This document shows, piece by piece, positions 13,616 through 23,700 of a stretch of 64,000 nucleotides of DNA. The notes beneath the pieces are model-generated. The model ran no database searches and was not told the DNA's origin. It worked only from the letters and a program-made list of their open reading frames with translations. Position numbers and translations under genes: made by a program. Within the stretch, counting starts at the first letter, position 1, and the number at the start of each line of letters is the position of its first letter. The stretch is from the NCBI RefSeq assembly GCF_048128805.1, contig NC_136005.1:14769760-14833759 (forward strand), given 5' to 3'. Source of the stretch: Centroberyx gerrardi (Eukaryota; Chordata; Actinopteri; Beryciformes; Berycidae).

Positions 13616-15965
13616 TGAGATGCCTGACAACTACGTTTTTTTTAGACAAAGAAAAAAGTGAACGATGGTCAACCTGTTACTATGCAGATGTTCATTCATA
13701 ATTTTAAGGGACACATAGTAAGGGGAGAGAGGGACGGGGAGAAGTGTTGCCAGGTTCTTAGCTACAAAACCCTCCCAGTGCCAATTAAACCCAACCCATA
13801 AACAGCCCACTGATCAACGAAACTAGTCCAAAATAACAAACCAATAACAAATCTCCACAATACAACCCTGACAAACTTTATAAACAGCGTTTTAAGTCCT
13901 ACAGCATTTATAACATTTCCAAGTACATTAAAAACTGTGAACCTGGCAACATGAGGAATGTGAGCTTTGTTGACAAACTAAGCTAGTAGTTCTGCTTGTC
14001 ACCCTACCTTTATGAGCTTCAAAACTATATTTAGCGTTTGAATTTCACAATAATCTTTACACAGAATGAAAGCCAAGGCTTTATTTTATTAAAATCTGAT
14101 GAAACCCCAAAACAGCCAAAAATCGATCTTTTCTCATAAAATCACGTTTATCCACACACGCGCCGTTGTGACTTCCGACTGAAAATGATAGAACACGTCA
14201 CATATATCTGAGATTGTTTTGTTTGGTCCACCTAATTCCATCAAGCTGCTTCAATGTTATCTCGGTAGTCTGTCCACCTATGTAAAGCCTGCTGCTAGAA
14301 ATCTGGGTGTAATTTTGATGATGACCAAGTTAAGAGGGTTGTTCAGTCGTGCCTCCTCCAATTGAATGAATAAAAAAGTATTTATTTTAGTCTTTGCTGA
14401 CCTGAACAAGGTTATTCATGCCTTCCTCTCTTCTTGCTTAGAGTACTGTAACTCTCTCTACTCTGGTCTCAGCCAAAACTCCTTCAATCTTCTGCAATTA
14501 GTGCAATATGCAGCCGCTGCCTGTTCGTTGAAGAATGATTTTAAAAGTTTGTTGAGCACTGCATGGTCTGGCCCCCAGCTACATATCAGACATTTAAATT
14601 CCTTATGAGCCAGTGAGCAGCCTCAGATCTTCAGGCGATCTTCTGGCGTAAGGTGACAGGGCTTTTGAACCCCGGGGCTTTGGAACGCTCTGCCTGAGGA
14701 GATTAGGGAAGCAAAGTCAGTGTGGGACATTATGTTGTCATGGGTCTGTCTGTCTGTCTCTCTGTCTGTCTGTCTGTGTGTCTCTCTGTCTGTCTGTCTG
14801 TCTGTCTGTGTGTAGACACATTCTTGTGAACACAATAACTCAAGAACAATACATGATAGAAACTTCATACTTAAACCACAGGTATCCCCTATAAAGTAAG
14901 TGATCTGATTAGATTTTGGAGCACCTTGCTGCATAAATTTGCATATTGAGGAAAAATGGATTTTCTTGAAACTACTATAACTCCATAATGCTTTAACATA
15001 TGGAGTATCAATACGGCTCCTGTGTTATGTGAGGACAAGTATGTTGCCATAGCAATATACTGCATTAATTAGCTTAATTAATGACCTCATTACAACTGTT
15101 TATGTTTAATATATCATCGTAATTATGGCGGGATATTAAGCATCTCAAATGCCTCTCGTTAATAATCCAGTCGTATAGTTTGACATTGAAGATATGTTGT
15201 AAAATACAGAGAGAGTGGCCAAAGCCTTTCCCATTTCTAGCCTGCCCTGAGCCAACAGCCTGTGGGGTAAAATTGATACAATGAGGAAATTGTTGGGAGA
15301 CAAAAAGCCTAGTTTGTCTGTACATGGAGCCCTACTCTCCTCAGTTGATCTATGTGAGGTCACAGAGAAAGGGATGGGTGGAGAAAATGATGGATAGAGA
15401 GGGAGAAGAAAAGTGAAAGAGAAACTCGGTGTCAAGAGATGTCATGGTTTTTGGTTAAGTTCCCATCTGGGAATGATTCACCTAAGCACTCATTAACATG
15501 TATCTGCAATGCTGTGTTGAACTTGATCTGACTGTACCACATACTAATGTTACATACTAACATACTGTACATACATTAGTAATGTATGAACTCCGATATG
15601 GAAGGCATGCTTAAGGTGTGCAGTGTGACAACCTGTTCCAGAAACTGACACTGCTGTGGCTCTGCCATGTGTCGCAGCAAAGGAAGTTTGCTTAAATTTG
15701 AGATAACCTCATTCTCTTTCTCTCCCCATCTCCCTTATTCTCTCTCTCCTTATTTTCTACTTCTTCCTCAGCCCCAGAGCAGCCGAGCTGTAAGGCGCTG
15801 TACGATTTTGAGCCGGAGAACGAGGGAGAGTTAGGCTTCCGTGAGGGCGATATCATCACCCTGACCAATCAGATCGACGAGAACTGGTACGAGGGAATGC
15901 TGCACGGCCAATCAGGATTCTTCCCTCTCAACTATGTTGAGGTCATTGTTCCCTTGCCACACTAA
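1637..15965 (+). CDS. sh3gl1: Endophilin A2 (SH3-containing GRB2-like 1), 351 aa, 9 exons
   Basis: Coding exons: 1637-1681, 7623-7691, 8158-8230, 8506-8649, 9317-9450, 9981-10139, 10931-11034, 11219-11352, 15772-15965; all have GT-AG introns and the sum is 1056 nt. The protein begins with the amphipathic H0 helix of endophilins ([15 protein letters not shown]). The BAR domain follows to about residue 245, with the membrane-inserting loop in exons 3-4. A variable linker comes next (exon 8), then a C-terminal SH3 domain (about 292-350) with ALYDF, NWYEG and [10 protein letters not shown]. Endophilins bend membranes and recruit dynamin and synaptojanin to endocytic necks through the SH3 domain. 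SH3GL1, rather than SH3GL2 or SH3GL3, is chosen because mpnd, stap2 and fsd1 follow as in human 19p13.3. Human SH3GL1 is slightly longer. The exon 7 acceptor is preceded by a (TG)n tract. Intron 8 is a graveyard of transposons. Confidence 0.95.
1700..2560. repeat. Cluster of GTTAGC/GCTAAC/AACGTTA words at the start of sh3gl1 intron 1
   Basis: Variants of GTTAGCTAAC, AACGTTA and TTAGCTAGC recur many times between about 1715 and 2170, and more sparsely to about 2550. They are not head-to-tail, so this is not an ordinary microsatellite. Similar words recur in fsd1 intron sequence near 42540 and 43020-43110. Confidence 0.5.
3830..3885. mobile_element. Right-end fragment of a hAT-like MITE
   Basis: The sequence GCAGGTTGAGAACCACTG is a typical hAT/Charlie terminal end. 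No matching left end was found nearby, so this looks truncated. It lies in sh3gl1 intron 1. Confidence 0.35.
6670..6928. mobile_element. Probable hAT-like MITE in sh3gl1 intron 1
   Basis: The left end begins CAGAGGTTTCCCC and is followed by a GGCTGCCACC word. The right end, reverse-complemented, begins CAGGGTTTCCGC and also leads into a GGTGGCAAC word. The paired termini resemble abundant fish hAT MITEs. No target-site duplication is visible. Confidence 0.4.
8934..9262. mobile_element. Probable MITE with imperfect terminal inverted repeats, sh3gl1 intron 4
   Basis: The left flank TATGG..TTGACCTTA..GTCAC is mirrored on the right by GTGACCAATAAGGTCAA..CCATA. The inner right half is itself palindromic, with repeated TAGCTAGC/CTAGTAAGCTA words. 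The superfamily is not assigned and the borders are approximate. Confidence 0.4.
10899..10927. repeat. (TG)n tract at the sh3gl1 exon 7 acceptor
   Basis: About 14 TG units are followed immediately by TTCAG and exon 7 (10931). The TG run takes the place of the polypyrimidine tract. Confidence 0.95.
11500..11690 (+). mobile_element. Fragment with BED-type zinc finger (hAT transposase remnant)
   Basis: Read in the plus direction this stretch encodes a piece resembling a BED finger: [15 protein letters not shown] then K-H. That is the C-x2-C...H pattern at the N-terminus of many hAT transposases. The frame is short and interrupted, with no start and no splice context. It lies in sh3gl1 intron 8. 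Confidence 0.4.
12240..12611 (+). mobile_element. L2-clade LINE fragment, reverse-transcriptase region (5' part)
   Basis: Degraded frames encode hallmark reverse-transcriptase pieces of fish L2/CR1-type LINEs: H-S-T-E-T, then [12 protein letters not shown], then G-V-P-Q-G-S, then the catalytic block C-Y-A-D-D-T at about 12541-12558. Frameshifts and stops break it up. The rest of the same element resumes at 14205 after an insertion. It is in sh3gl1 intron 8 in the sense orientation. Confidence 0.75.
12920..12983. repeat. Two short (CA)n tracts
   Basis: Two CA-dinucleotide runs are separated by about 30 bases, inside the TIR element in sh3gl1 intron 8. Confidence 0.85.
13476..13612. repeat. 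Compound (CT)n-(CTCA)n-(CA)n microsatellite
   Basis: A pyrimidine-rich CT tract passes into a CTCA tetranucleotide run and then a CA run. It lies inside the TIR element. Predicted proteins of [13 protein letters not shown] type here are translations of the repeat. Confidence 0.9.
14205..14730 (+). mobile_element. L2-clade LINE fragment, C-terminal part of ORF2
   Basis: The frames read I-V-L-F-G-P, then [15 protein letters not shown], then [18 protein letters not shown], then [13 protein letters not shown]. These are the consecutive C-terminal blocks of fish L2 ORF2. It continues the element at 12240-12611 and is broken by frameshifts, so it is an inactive relic. Confidence 0.75.
14743..14813. 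repeat. (TCTG)n tetranucleotide repeat
   Basis: TCTG/TGTG tetranucleotide units directly follow the L2 fragment, in sh3gl1 intron 8. Confidence 0.9.
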
Positions 15966-17071
15966 AGATTGTTGTAAAGGGAGCAAGAGAGAGCGAGTAG
16001 GAGAGATAGACTGGTAGAGAGGAGGAAGAGGAGGAGAGAGGAAATGGAAATATGTAGGGAGGAAGGAAAGTGAAGCCAGGGATGGTTCATAGAATATTCA
16101 TTTTCACCTTCAACACCAACATCATCATCATCACAGAGACGAGCACTTTTTTGTCATCTGGACTTTTGAAGGGAAATTCAGAAGATGGTGGCTTTTCACA
16201 TTCCAGATCAGCAAATGGAAGAATATCAACGTGTTCCACTCAAAGGTAAAAGGATCTACACTAAGACGGACACGGAATGTCATTACCCATAATCTGAGAT
16301 TCAAACGCATTTTGAGGACTAATTGATGTACTCTTAACATTGATAAGTAATGTTTTCCTTTAACCACAAGTAACTGATATAGAACAGAAAGAATTTGAAA
16401 GAAGCAAACCTGGTGGTTATGATGACTGTAGTGAGACATGACCTCTGTAGTTGTGATCTTGTAAAACTGCAGTCCATTTGAAAGTCAAATTGGTGACCAG
16501 CATACAATAAGTTCTGTAGGACTGGAGAGGCCAACTCAAACATTGCAGTAATTTTCATTTTTAACTGGACTGATTACTTTTCTCATTTCAAGTGCAAGGC
16601 ATTCTAAAATGAAGTCACTTCATTGATTGTGCCATTAGAAGACTGGAGTTCATCTGTTGATGCCACCTGCTGGCCTGACTGAGAATTACACTGAGGTGAC
16701 TCCAAATTACGCATGAGCAAAAATGTAGTTAAACAGGTTTAAAATACTGCATTTACGAGTTTTCTATTTAATGTGACACATGAACTGACATGAGCCTCAG
16801 ATTTGTAATTTAGACATTTCATTTTTAGGCATGCCCCATTTTTAATGCTCTTTTTAAGATCTATAATGCAACTCCACTGTGCAGCTCCCCCTGTCCAGCG
16901 ATCAGTGCTGTTGATAGCTTCAGGAGAAGATACCAGGCCTCATGCAGTCGGCTCTTTATATTGTTTCAGTATTTGATTTATGTTAGTCTCAACTTTGTAC
17001 AGTAGTTTTAAGAGTAGTACTGCTTACTGAATATGTGAGAAAATGTTGTAATTGCACCTTGGTCCTCAAAT

Positions 17072-17112
<41 letters not shown>

Positions 17113-18905
17113 ACAGACTTATTCCACCATTACACACAGACCCAAAGTTAAATGCAAACGTTGCACCTTTTTTTCACTAAACTTTTTAGTCACCTGTTTG
17201 TTGTCCTCGTAATGCACAGTGTCATATCATTCAGTCATATTATTTAGTGATTGTCTGTTCAATAGAGGAGACACAGCCAAAAAGTCCTATAAAATGCAAT
17301 AGAAACTATCATATAGTAGGCCTATGCACCATTTAGACCTATTATAGTTTTTAAACTGTTAAATATTCTGTAATATAGCCATATATTGTATGAATTTTGG
17401 GCCTGTTTTCCTTTGTTCAGTCTTTGGACCCCTGTGTTAAGCGCCTGTTTACTCCATGCAGTGCCTGAATAGACAACGCTGCTGGCAGCGTCTCCGTCTC
17501 TCATATGCACCACTAATTGTCCCATTGTTTTTATCTGCCCTTGTGTGTCTTGGAGAATGTGAAAATCTCGCCTCTGCTCTGCCGTGCAATTATCTTACAC
17601 TTACTCTGACCCTGTGATTCTGATCATTCACAATGATGTGTTTGTTTTCTATTTGGTTGTTAGTAGGAGGGGCTGATGTAGACAGGTGTTGTTCCTGTAA
17701 GCCTGTCCAGTCATAGTATCTATTTAGACAAGGCTGGCTTCTTGTTTTGTATTTAGCTGTAGTCCATACCTGCAGATGGAGTCTAGTCCAACATACCCTG
17801 TATGAGGGAAAGACTTGGGGTGAAAGGGAGGACATAAAGGGAAAAGGAACAATACATTGTAAGCTGTTCTCCAGTTTAATGATTAATTTGGAGAGCCTCT
17901 CTTACCAAACATTAATCCTTACCAAACATTTATCTTCAATCCAGCTGAATCCAGTTGAATTGTCTGTAAAATAGATTTAATTATGGAGGTTTTGTGAATG
18001 ACAAATGTGTGCTCTCTCACTTTATGCAGTGTGCGATGCCTCTGCACTTGTTTTGCTACTGTAGTTCCTGGCTACATTTAACAGTCCTGATCTTTCCCCT
18101 CCATTATCTCTTGTCTGTCCATCACTCCACTCTGCCAAACCACCTCCCCACTCCTGGGTTTGGTCCCCCTTTGATGTGTTTACATGTCCGATCTAAGTAC
18201 ATTTCAGCGGTCGTATAAAGTGCAGGGGTAAATCGAAAGCCAATATTTGGTGCTGACTGGATCACACTATCAGAAAAATGTCTTTGCTAGCTTTGTTTTA
18301 GTGCCTTTGGAAAAGGAAGGAGGGAAAATAACTAATACAACAACCAAAATAACCTAGCTACTTAAATGATCATGAATTTCTTTTCTACTTTTGATTTTAT
18401 TTCTAGCCATTGGCACTTTCCTGTGTACAGACTTGGATGCATGTGTGCTTTATGCGCGTTTGTGACACTACAGGCGTTTTCCTGGACATGGGTTGAGTAG
18501 CTTACTCTAAAGTTTATCAGCAGACTCCACCAGTGGAAATTGTATTTGTTATTTGGTTTAATCCATGTTCAGAAAAGAGGCCCACTGATTTTTAAAAAGG
18601 GTTATGTATCCATTTAATCTGTCTTAAGTGCTCTTTTAAACAGCATTAAATCATCCTGGCTCTCTATAGTATTATTTTTTATATACAAGACCTTACAAAC
18701 TTTTTAAATTAATCTTTGCATGTAGTCCTATATCATACCTTGTAAATGTATGTCTTAGTTTAAGTTGCCTTTTTACTTTTTGGTATGTCATGAGTACAGA
18801 ATTTAACCGCAATATTTTGTCATTTATTATCAAAGTATTTGTACTTGCTTGTTTCTTGTCCCCCACCTTCCCCCTTCTTACAATAAATAAACAGGAAAAA
18901 GTGGT
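15966..18905 (+). other. Probable sh3gl1 3' UTR with polyadenylation signals
   Basis: No coding exon is seen downstream of the sh3gl1 stop codon. Overlapping AATAAA signals at 18882-18887 and 18886-18891 are the best polyadenylation candidates, which would give a 3' UTR of about 2.9 kb. A (TG)n tract at about 17071-17110 lies inside. The extent is inferred; an earlier cleavage site is possible. Confidence 0.5.
17071..17110. repeat. (TG)n microsatellite in the sh3gl1 3' UTR
   Basis: A TG run of about 19 units. If transcribed it would be a UG-repeat RNA element. Confidence 0.9.
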
Positions 18906-19321
18906 ATTTTTGTGTTGTGTTTGATCAGTAATAGTGAGTTCTTGTTACACCAAAATATACCTAGCAAAGGATGACAAAGAACAAAATAAAGTAGTTATTC
19001 CTGTGGATTCATGCACAAAATGCACACAACTAATAACTGTATATTGCAGAATATAATTCTCCTTTTTCTCCAAGAATCAAAGTCAACAAAGAACAAATAG
19101 CCATGTTTAAATATTCCAGTGTGTATATTTTAATGGTTTGTGGATAATCATCAATCAGCAGGCTTAAGGCATTGCTCTGTCTTCATACTTGTACATCACA
19201 CAATCCACAGTTATTAATAAATACAGTACAGGTAAAGAGGAAGCAAAATTACTGTCCCACCCAAGAGGACTGAAGTCTCACAAAGACCAGCAGGGAGACA
19301 GTAGAGGAGCACATTCACAAC

Positions 19322-19395
<74 letters not shown>
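19322..19395. repeat. Long (CA)n microsatellite, about 37 units
   Basis: This is an uninterrupted CA run of about 74 bases and the longest perfect dinucleotide array in the window. It is likely to be length-polymorphic. Confidence 0.95.
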
Positions 19396-19398
<3 letters not shown>

Positions 19399-20211
19399 CC
19401 GGTTCATCAAACTACTAGATAAAAACTGAACCTGCTTGGCACGATGGAGTCAAATTACTTGTCCCGACCAATTCGACTTGAGGAACGCAAAAACTCTCAA
19501 AAGTTATTGAAGTAATGCGGATTAGAATTTGGGTCGAGCCTGACACACATACCTTTGCATTCTTAGTTAATGTAATAAGGAGTGATGGAAGGCCATAGAG
19601 GGAATGTCCCACTCGACCTTTTCTGTTGTTTTGTCTCGGACATCATGGAGGGAAAACAGTCCTGTATTTGAAATATTTTAAACCTTGAAAAGTATTGACA
19701 TAATGCTGATTGAATAAAATATTCTAATCAGTTTCATTGTATTTTAAACTAACCATTTTCACTGTTTTCCCAACCACTGCACCATTGGTTTAGTCCATAA
19801 AGGCAATTGCTGCACATTCAGTTTTACACTGTACATATCTGGCAATATCTGCTCACACCACAGGATACTGACACAGATAGGCACATAGGTCCACATGTAA
19901 GAGGCCACTGTGCATGAACACACACACACACACACACAAGCACAGGCTGTTTCCTGGTCCATAGAACTATTCCATTTAGTGTCCTTAAAACAATGTTTAA
20001 CTTTGGTATAACATTTAGTGTTTAATACTCATTAGCCTCATGTTTTCTGATCCAATGCTGCCTAGTATTTGGCATCAACTGTGAGTTTTTCTGTGTTTTT
20101 TCTCAGGAGATGGTCCACCTTTTCAAGAAGTAATTTTGCTTATTTTCAATTATAGATAAAGTGAGTGGAGGGGGGAAGAAAACTAATATCAGAGGTTTAA
20201 TGCCTTCAAAG

Positions 20212-20580
20212 TAGGGCTGAACAATTAATCAAAATTTTATCGAAATCGCAATATGGCCTACTGCAATTTTCAAATCGCAGGAGGCGCAATATTTGTTAAA
20301 GGCGAAATGTGTGTCAAAATACCATTTTAAATTAAATATTGTCGTGCTGCAGAGATGTCCTGGTCTACACATCATATTCTACAGACTTAAGAAAACATCT
20401 TTGTTTGGTACAGATCCCCGCAAAAATCACACCATAATCATTTTAATACGTTTTTCAATGAAAATGAGAATAATGATGTAAAAATTATCATTCCCTCTAA
20501 TATCGCAAATCATATATCGCAATTGCAATATCAGTCAAAATAATCACAATTAGATATTTTTTCAAAATCGTTCAGCCCTA
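20212..20580. mobile_element. hAT-like MITE with perfect 8-bp target duplication
   Basis: The element begins TAGGGCTGAACAATT and ends AATCGTTCAGCCCTA, giving paired terminal inverted repeats. It is flanked by an identical CTTCAAAG octamer at 20204-20211 and 20581-20588. An 8-bp duplication is diagnostic of hAT transposition. The interior is AT-rich with no transposase frame, so it is non-autonomous. Confidence 0.85.
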
Positions 20581-20799
20581 CTTCAAAGTGATAGCAATGT
20601 GTTTTAAACCACGATAATGTTGTACCAAAGTCAAATAGCACTCAAACCAAAGAGTATTCAAGGCATCTATACCTTGTTCAAGCAGTTTTCACATTGTGTC
20701 TTCGTAATGCCAGTCCTGTCAGATGTGTACAAAGGTATATGAAAAGGAACAACTCAAACTGGAAAGCAGCCGCACTCGCACACATGCAGGTCGGTCCGC

Positions 20800-23700
20800 T
20801 CAGTGCATGATGATCAGCTGGCTGTAGACATGCTCCAAGATCTGGGAGTAGGCCTGGTCTTTTGGGGCATGGCCACTCAAAGAGCCCTGAGGAAGAAGAC
20901 AGAAAATCCAACAAGTTAGGTCGACCTCAGCCGGGACACCTGGAGGATGGGAGAGTGATGATGAAAAGTCCCGAAACACCCCGAGGATCCCGGGAGCATC
21001 ACTGAATAAAGTCCAGGTCAGAGTGCAGCCATGTAGAAAGATTTTCTGTCAGCCAGCCTACCTTGATCTTGTCCATCATGGTCGTGTCAGGACACCAGTA
21101 CTGGCTGAACTGGACGAGGTCAGGAGCTGCTCTGTAGTAATCAACCAGCAGCATCTGTGGAGGAATAACAGAGACAGACATTTTTACAGTATCTGCGAAA
21201 ACACTTGAATTAAGGGCATCACTTTGTTTCCTTAATCCACTGTTGACTCCCAACAATGTATCAGGAGATATTCAACAGTGAATCAGCTGACTGTCAACAA
21301 GAATTGTTTCAACAGCTTGGAGTTTTCAGTTGACTATCAACAAATGTCCAACAAACTATCTAATTTATGTCAACAACCTACAAGTTCATTGTCAGGTATA
21401 CCTGCTCAAATTACCATCAATAGACTGTTGGTAGACTGTCAACAATTTTGACTAAAGAAAATGGTTAAATTAGGATTAGGGTTAAGGTTAGGCACATAAA
21501 CAAATTCAGTTGAAGTTAGTGTTATGGGACAGTAAGGCAATCATCCCATGAAACAACTTCATATGTAGGAATGTGTTTCTTCCTAGCTGATAATCAACAG
21601 AGACTCTGAACAGGTAGAGTCTGTTGAGTAGCACTTGAGATGCCACTTATAGTCTACTAGTTGGCTGATGTTGCTTCGTCTGTTGAGACAAATCTTGTTG
21701 ACAGTAAACTGACATGTAGAGAGTCAACAGTGGACTATCAAAATAAAGTGTTACTGAGTTAAGAGCAGGGTGTGAACCCAGGGACACAGACTGTATGCTC
21801 TGGGACACTGCAACACAAGGTCATGTACACTATTTTATTTCTGTTAAGTGTTTTAGTCATTTTCAAAACGATATGTCTTTATACAACAGTTAGTTCCAGT
21901 TGAGTAATTTGACTGGACAGGAGGCATTCCATGAGTGCTGATATACAGTAGAACAGCACTGGGACGTTTTACTGTATCACTCCACTTTAACAGAAACAGT
22001 TTATGGCAACACTTGGTAGTGGAATCCTGTGGGAACTGTTTTTGTTGGCAAATTAAGGATAAAAATCATAATCTGTTGTCTCAAATTACCATTACTTGAT
22101 AAATAGCTTTGTTTATAGAACTGTTGTATAAAATCAATATGACACTCGAGGTCATGCTTTTATACTGTGTATCAGCACGCAGTGATTATCTTCGGCACTC
22201 GACCTGCGGCCTCGTGCCTACGACCGAATCACAGCACTCCCTCTCGTATGATATTGCTGAAGTATATGCAGTGTTCACTACACTGATAACTGAAGCTACA
22301 GCATCAGTACCATCTCATTAAGGACATCACTGGTGAGGAAGTTGTCCTGTACGTAGGTGACCTCTACAGCCACTGGGATGCCGTAGTCATTGGGCCGTTG
22401 CTGCGGGAAGAGAGATGATGCTGGTGAGTAACTGGAAATAACTGAAAACTGAAAGATACTGTTCTTCATGAAACTATGAAATCAATCTCCATTTGTAGAG
22501 AGATAATGCCTGAAACTGGAGCGCTGACATCTGTTTAAATTAACACTGTCTAGGCCTGACAGGAGAAGGTTTAAGTGAGTAACACAGTGCATGAAGTCAA
22601 ACAAAATCAGGAGCAGCAGAGTTTGAGTTCTATGTTAGTCAGTTATGCCTGTGTCCTCACCTCAGGTGGCGGTACCACCCAGAACGGTGTTATTGTGGAT
22701 GCCACACCTTGATTGCCGTGATAATACGGGCCTGAAAAAGAAAAGAGGGTTGAAAGTTCAGTGGCTCCAAGCCCGTTCCTGCCTAGTGGTTAGAGAGACT
22801 GTCTTTGAACCAGACACCCAGGGTTCAAGCCCCATGCCAGCAAACAGCCACCATGATGAAGTGTCCTTCAGCAAGTCACTGCCTCCCTGCCAGCTGCTGG
22901 GCATTATTTTGTAGCTGACTGTGCTCTTAGCTCCCTGTGGAGGACGTAATCAAAAAAGAGAATTTCCCTACAGGAATCAATAAACTACCATGTCATTATT
23001 ATTCGAGTCCTTGCCTAGACCGAGCCTGACGACTGCAGCAGCTACTGACCACAGATGATGCCCAAGCAGGGCTGGAAGCCATTGCTTGACCCCTGCAGCC
23101 TCAGCTGGTGATCCATCTGGGAGTCGATGTCCTGGAGGGACGGCAGGGCCGGACCTCGCGGGTGACTGTGGTACCAGCCGACCAGCGACAGGCCGCGCAT
23201 GAACAGGTTCTGACAGATCTGCAACACAATAAACAGACACTGACTGAAATCCAGTCTAATCCAAACAAATTGATGGACTTACTTTGCTTTAATTTCACTT
23301 GTTTGAGTAAATAAATGTTTACTAAGAGAGTAATTATTACAGACACTGCAATGCCATCGCACAGCAGAACCTCAGTGATGTGAATCATTTGGAAATGGAT
23401 ATACAATCCTAATTATCGGGGCAATTCTTCTTCTTATTCAAAATCTGCAATGCATTCAGTAATATTCAGAAACGCCTTTCAGTCTAATTTGCAGTTGAAA
23501 GGATTCTAATTGCATGGGCCGACTACACACAAAATGAACAAAAGACATTTATACATTGCTTGCTCTGTTGTGACAAATCATGTACTGAAGGGGGAATGCC
23601 ACCCATTTTAAGACTTCACAGTGTCTGTGAACTTGTGCCACTCTTTCCTAAAGCTAGAAATCAGAGAGAAAACCCTTTGTGATGTCACTGAAATCTGTCA

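Larger units (their letters stand above)
12612..14204. mobile_element. About 1.6-kb TIR element interrupting the L2 LINE
   Basis: The ends at 12612-12640 and 14177-14204 are inverted copies of each other, with about 25 matches over 28-29 bases sharing the core CTATCATTTYCAGTC. The interval splits the reverse-transcriptase half of the L2 element from its C-terminal half. About 25 codons of the LINE also appear lost at the join. Inside are (CA)n and (CT)n tracts. A minus-strand open frame at 13170-13451 (93 aa) is rich in Ser, Asp and Glu, like the acidic N-terminus of some cut-and-paste transposases. The superfamily is unassigned; piggyBac is one possibility. Confidence 0.5.
18906..20799. other. 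Convergent gap between sh3gl1 and mpnd 3' ends
   Basis: No gene is seen. The stretch holds a long (CA)n tract (19322-19395), a shorter one (19920-19938) and a hAT-like MITE (20212-20580). Part of it is probably mpnd 3' UTR, but no clear minus-strand AATAAA could be fixed. Confidence 0.5.

Noticed and set aside
22770-22845. tRNA gene
   Set aside because: A- and B-box promoter words are present but the cloverleaf does not fold and a SINE body follows. It is a tRNA-derived SINE.
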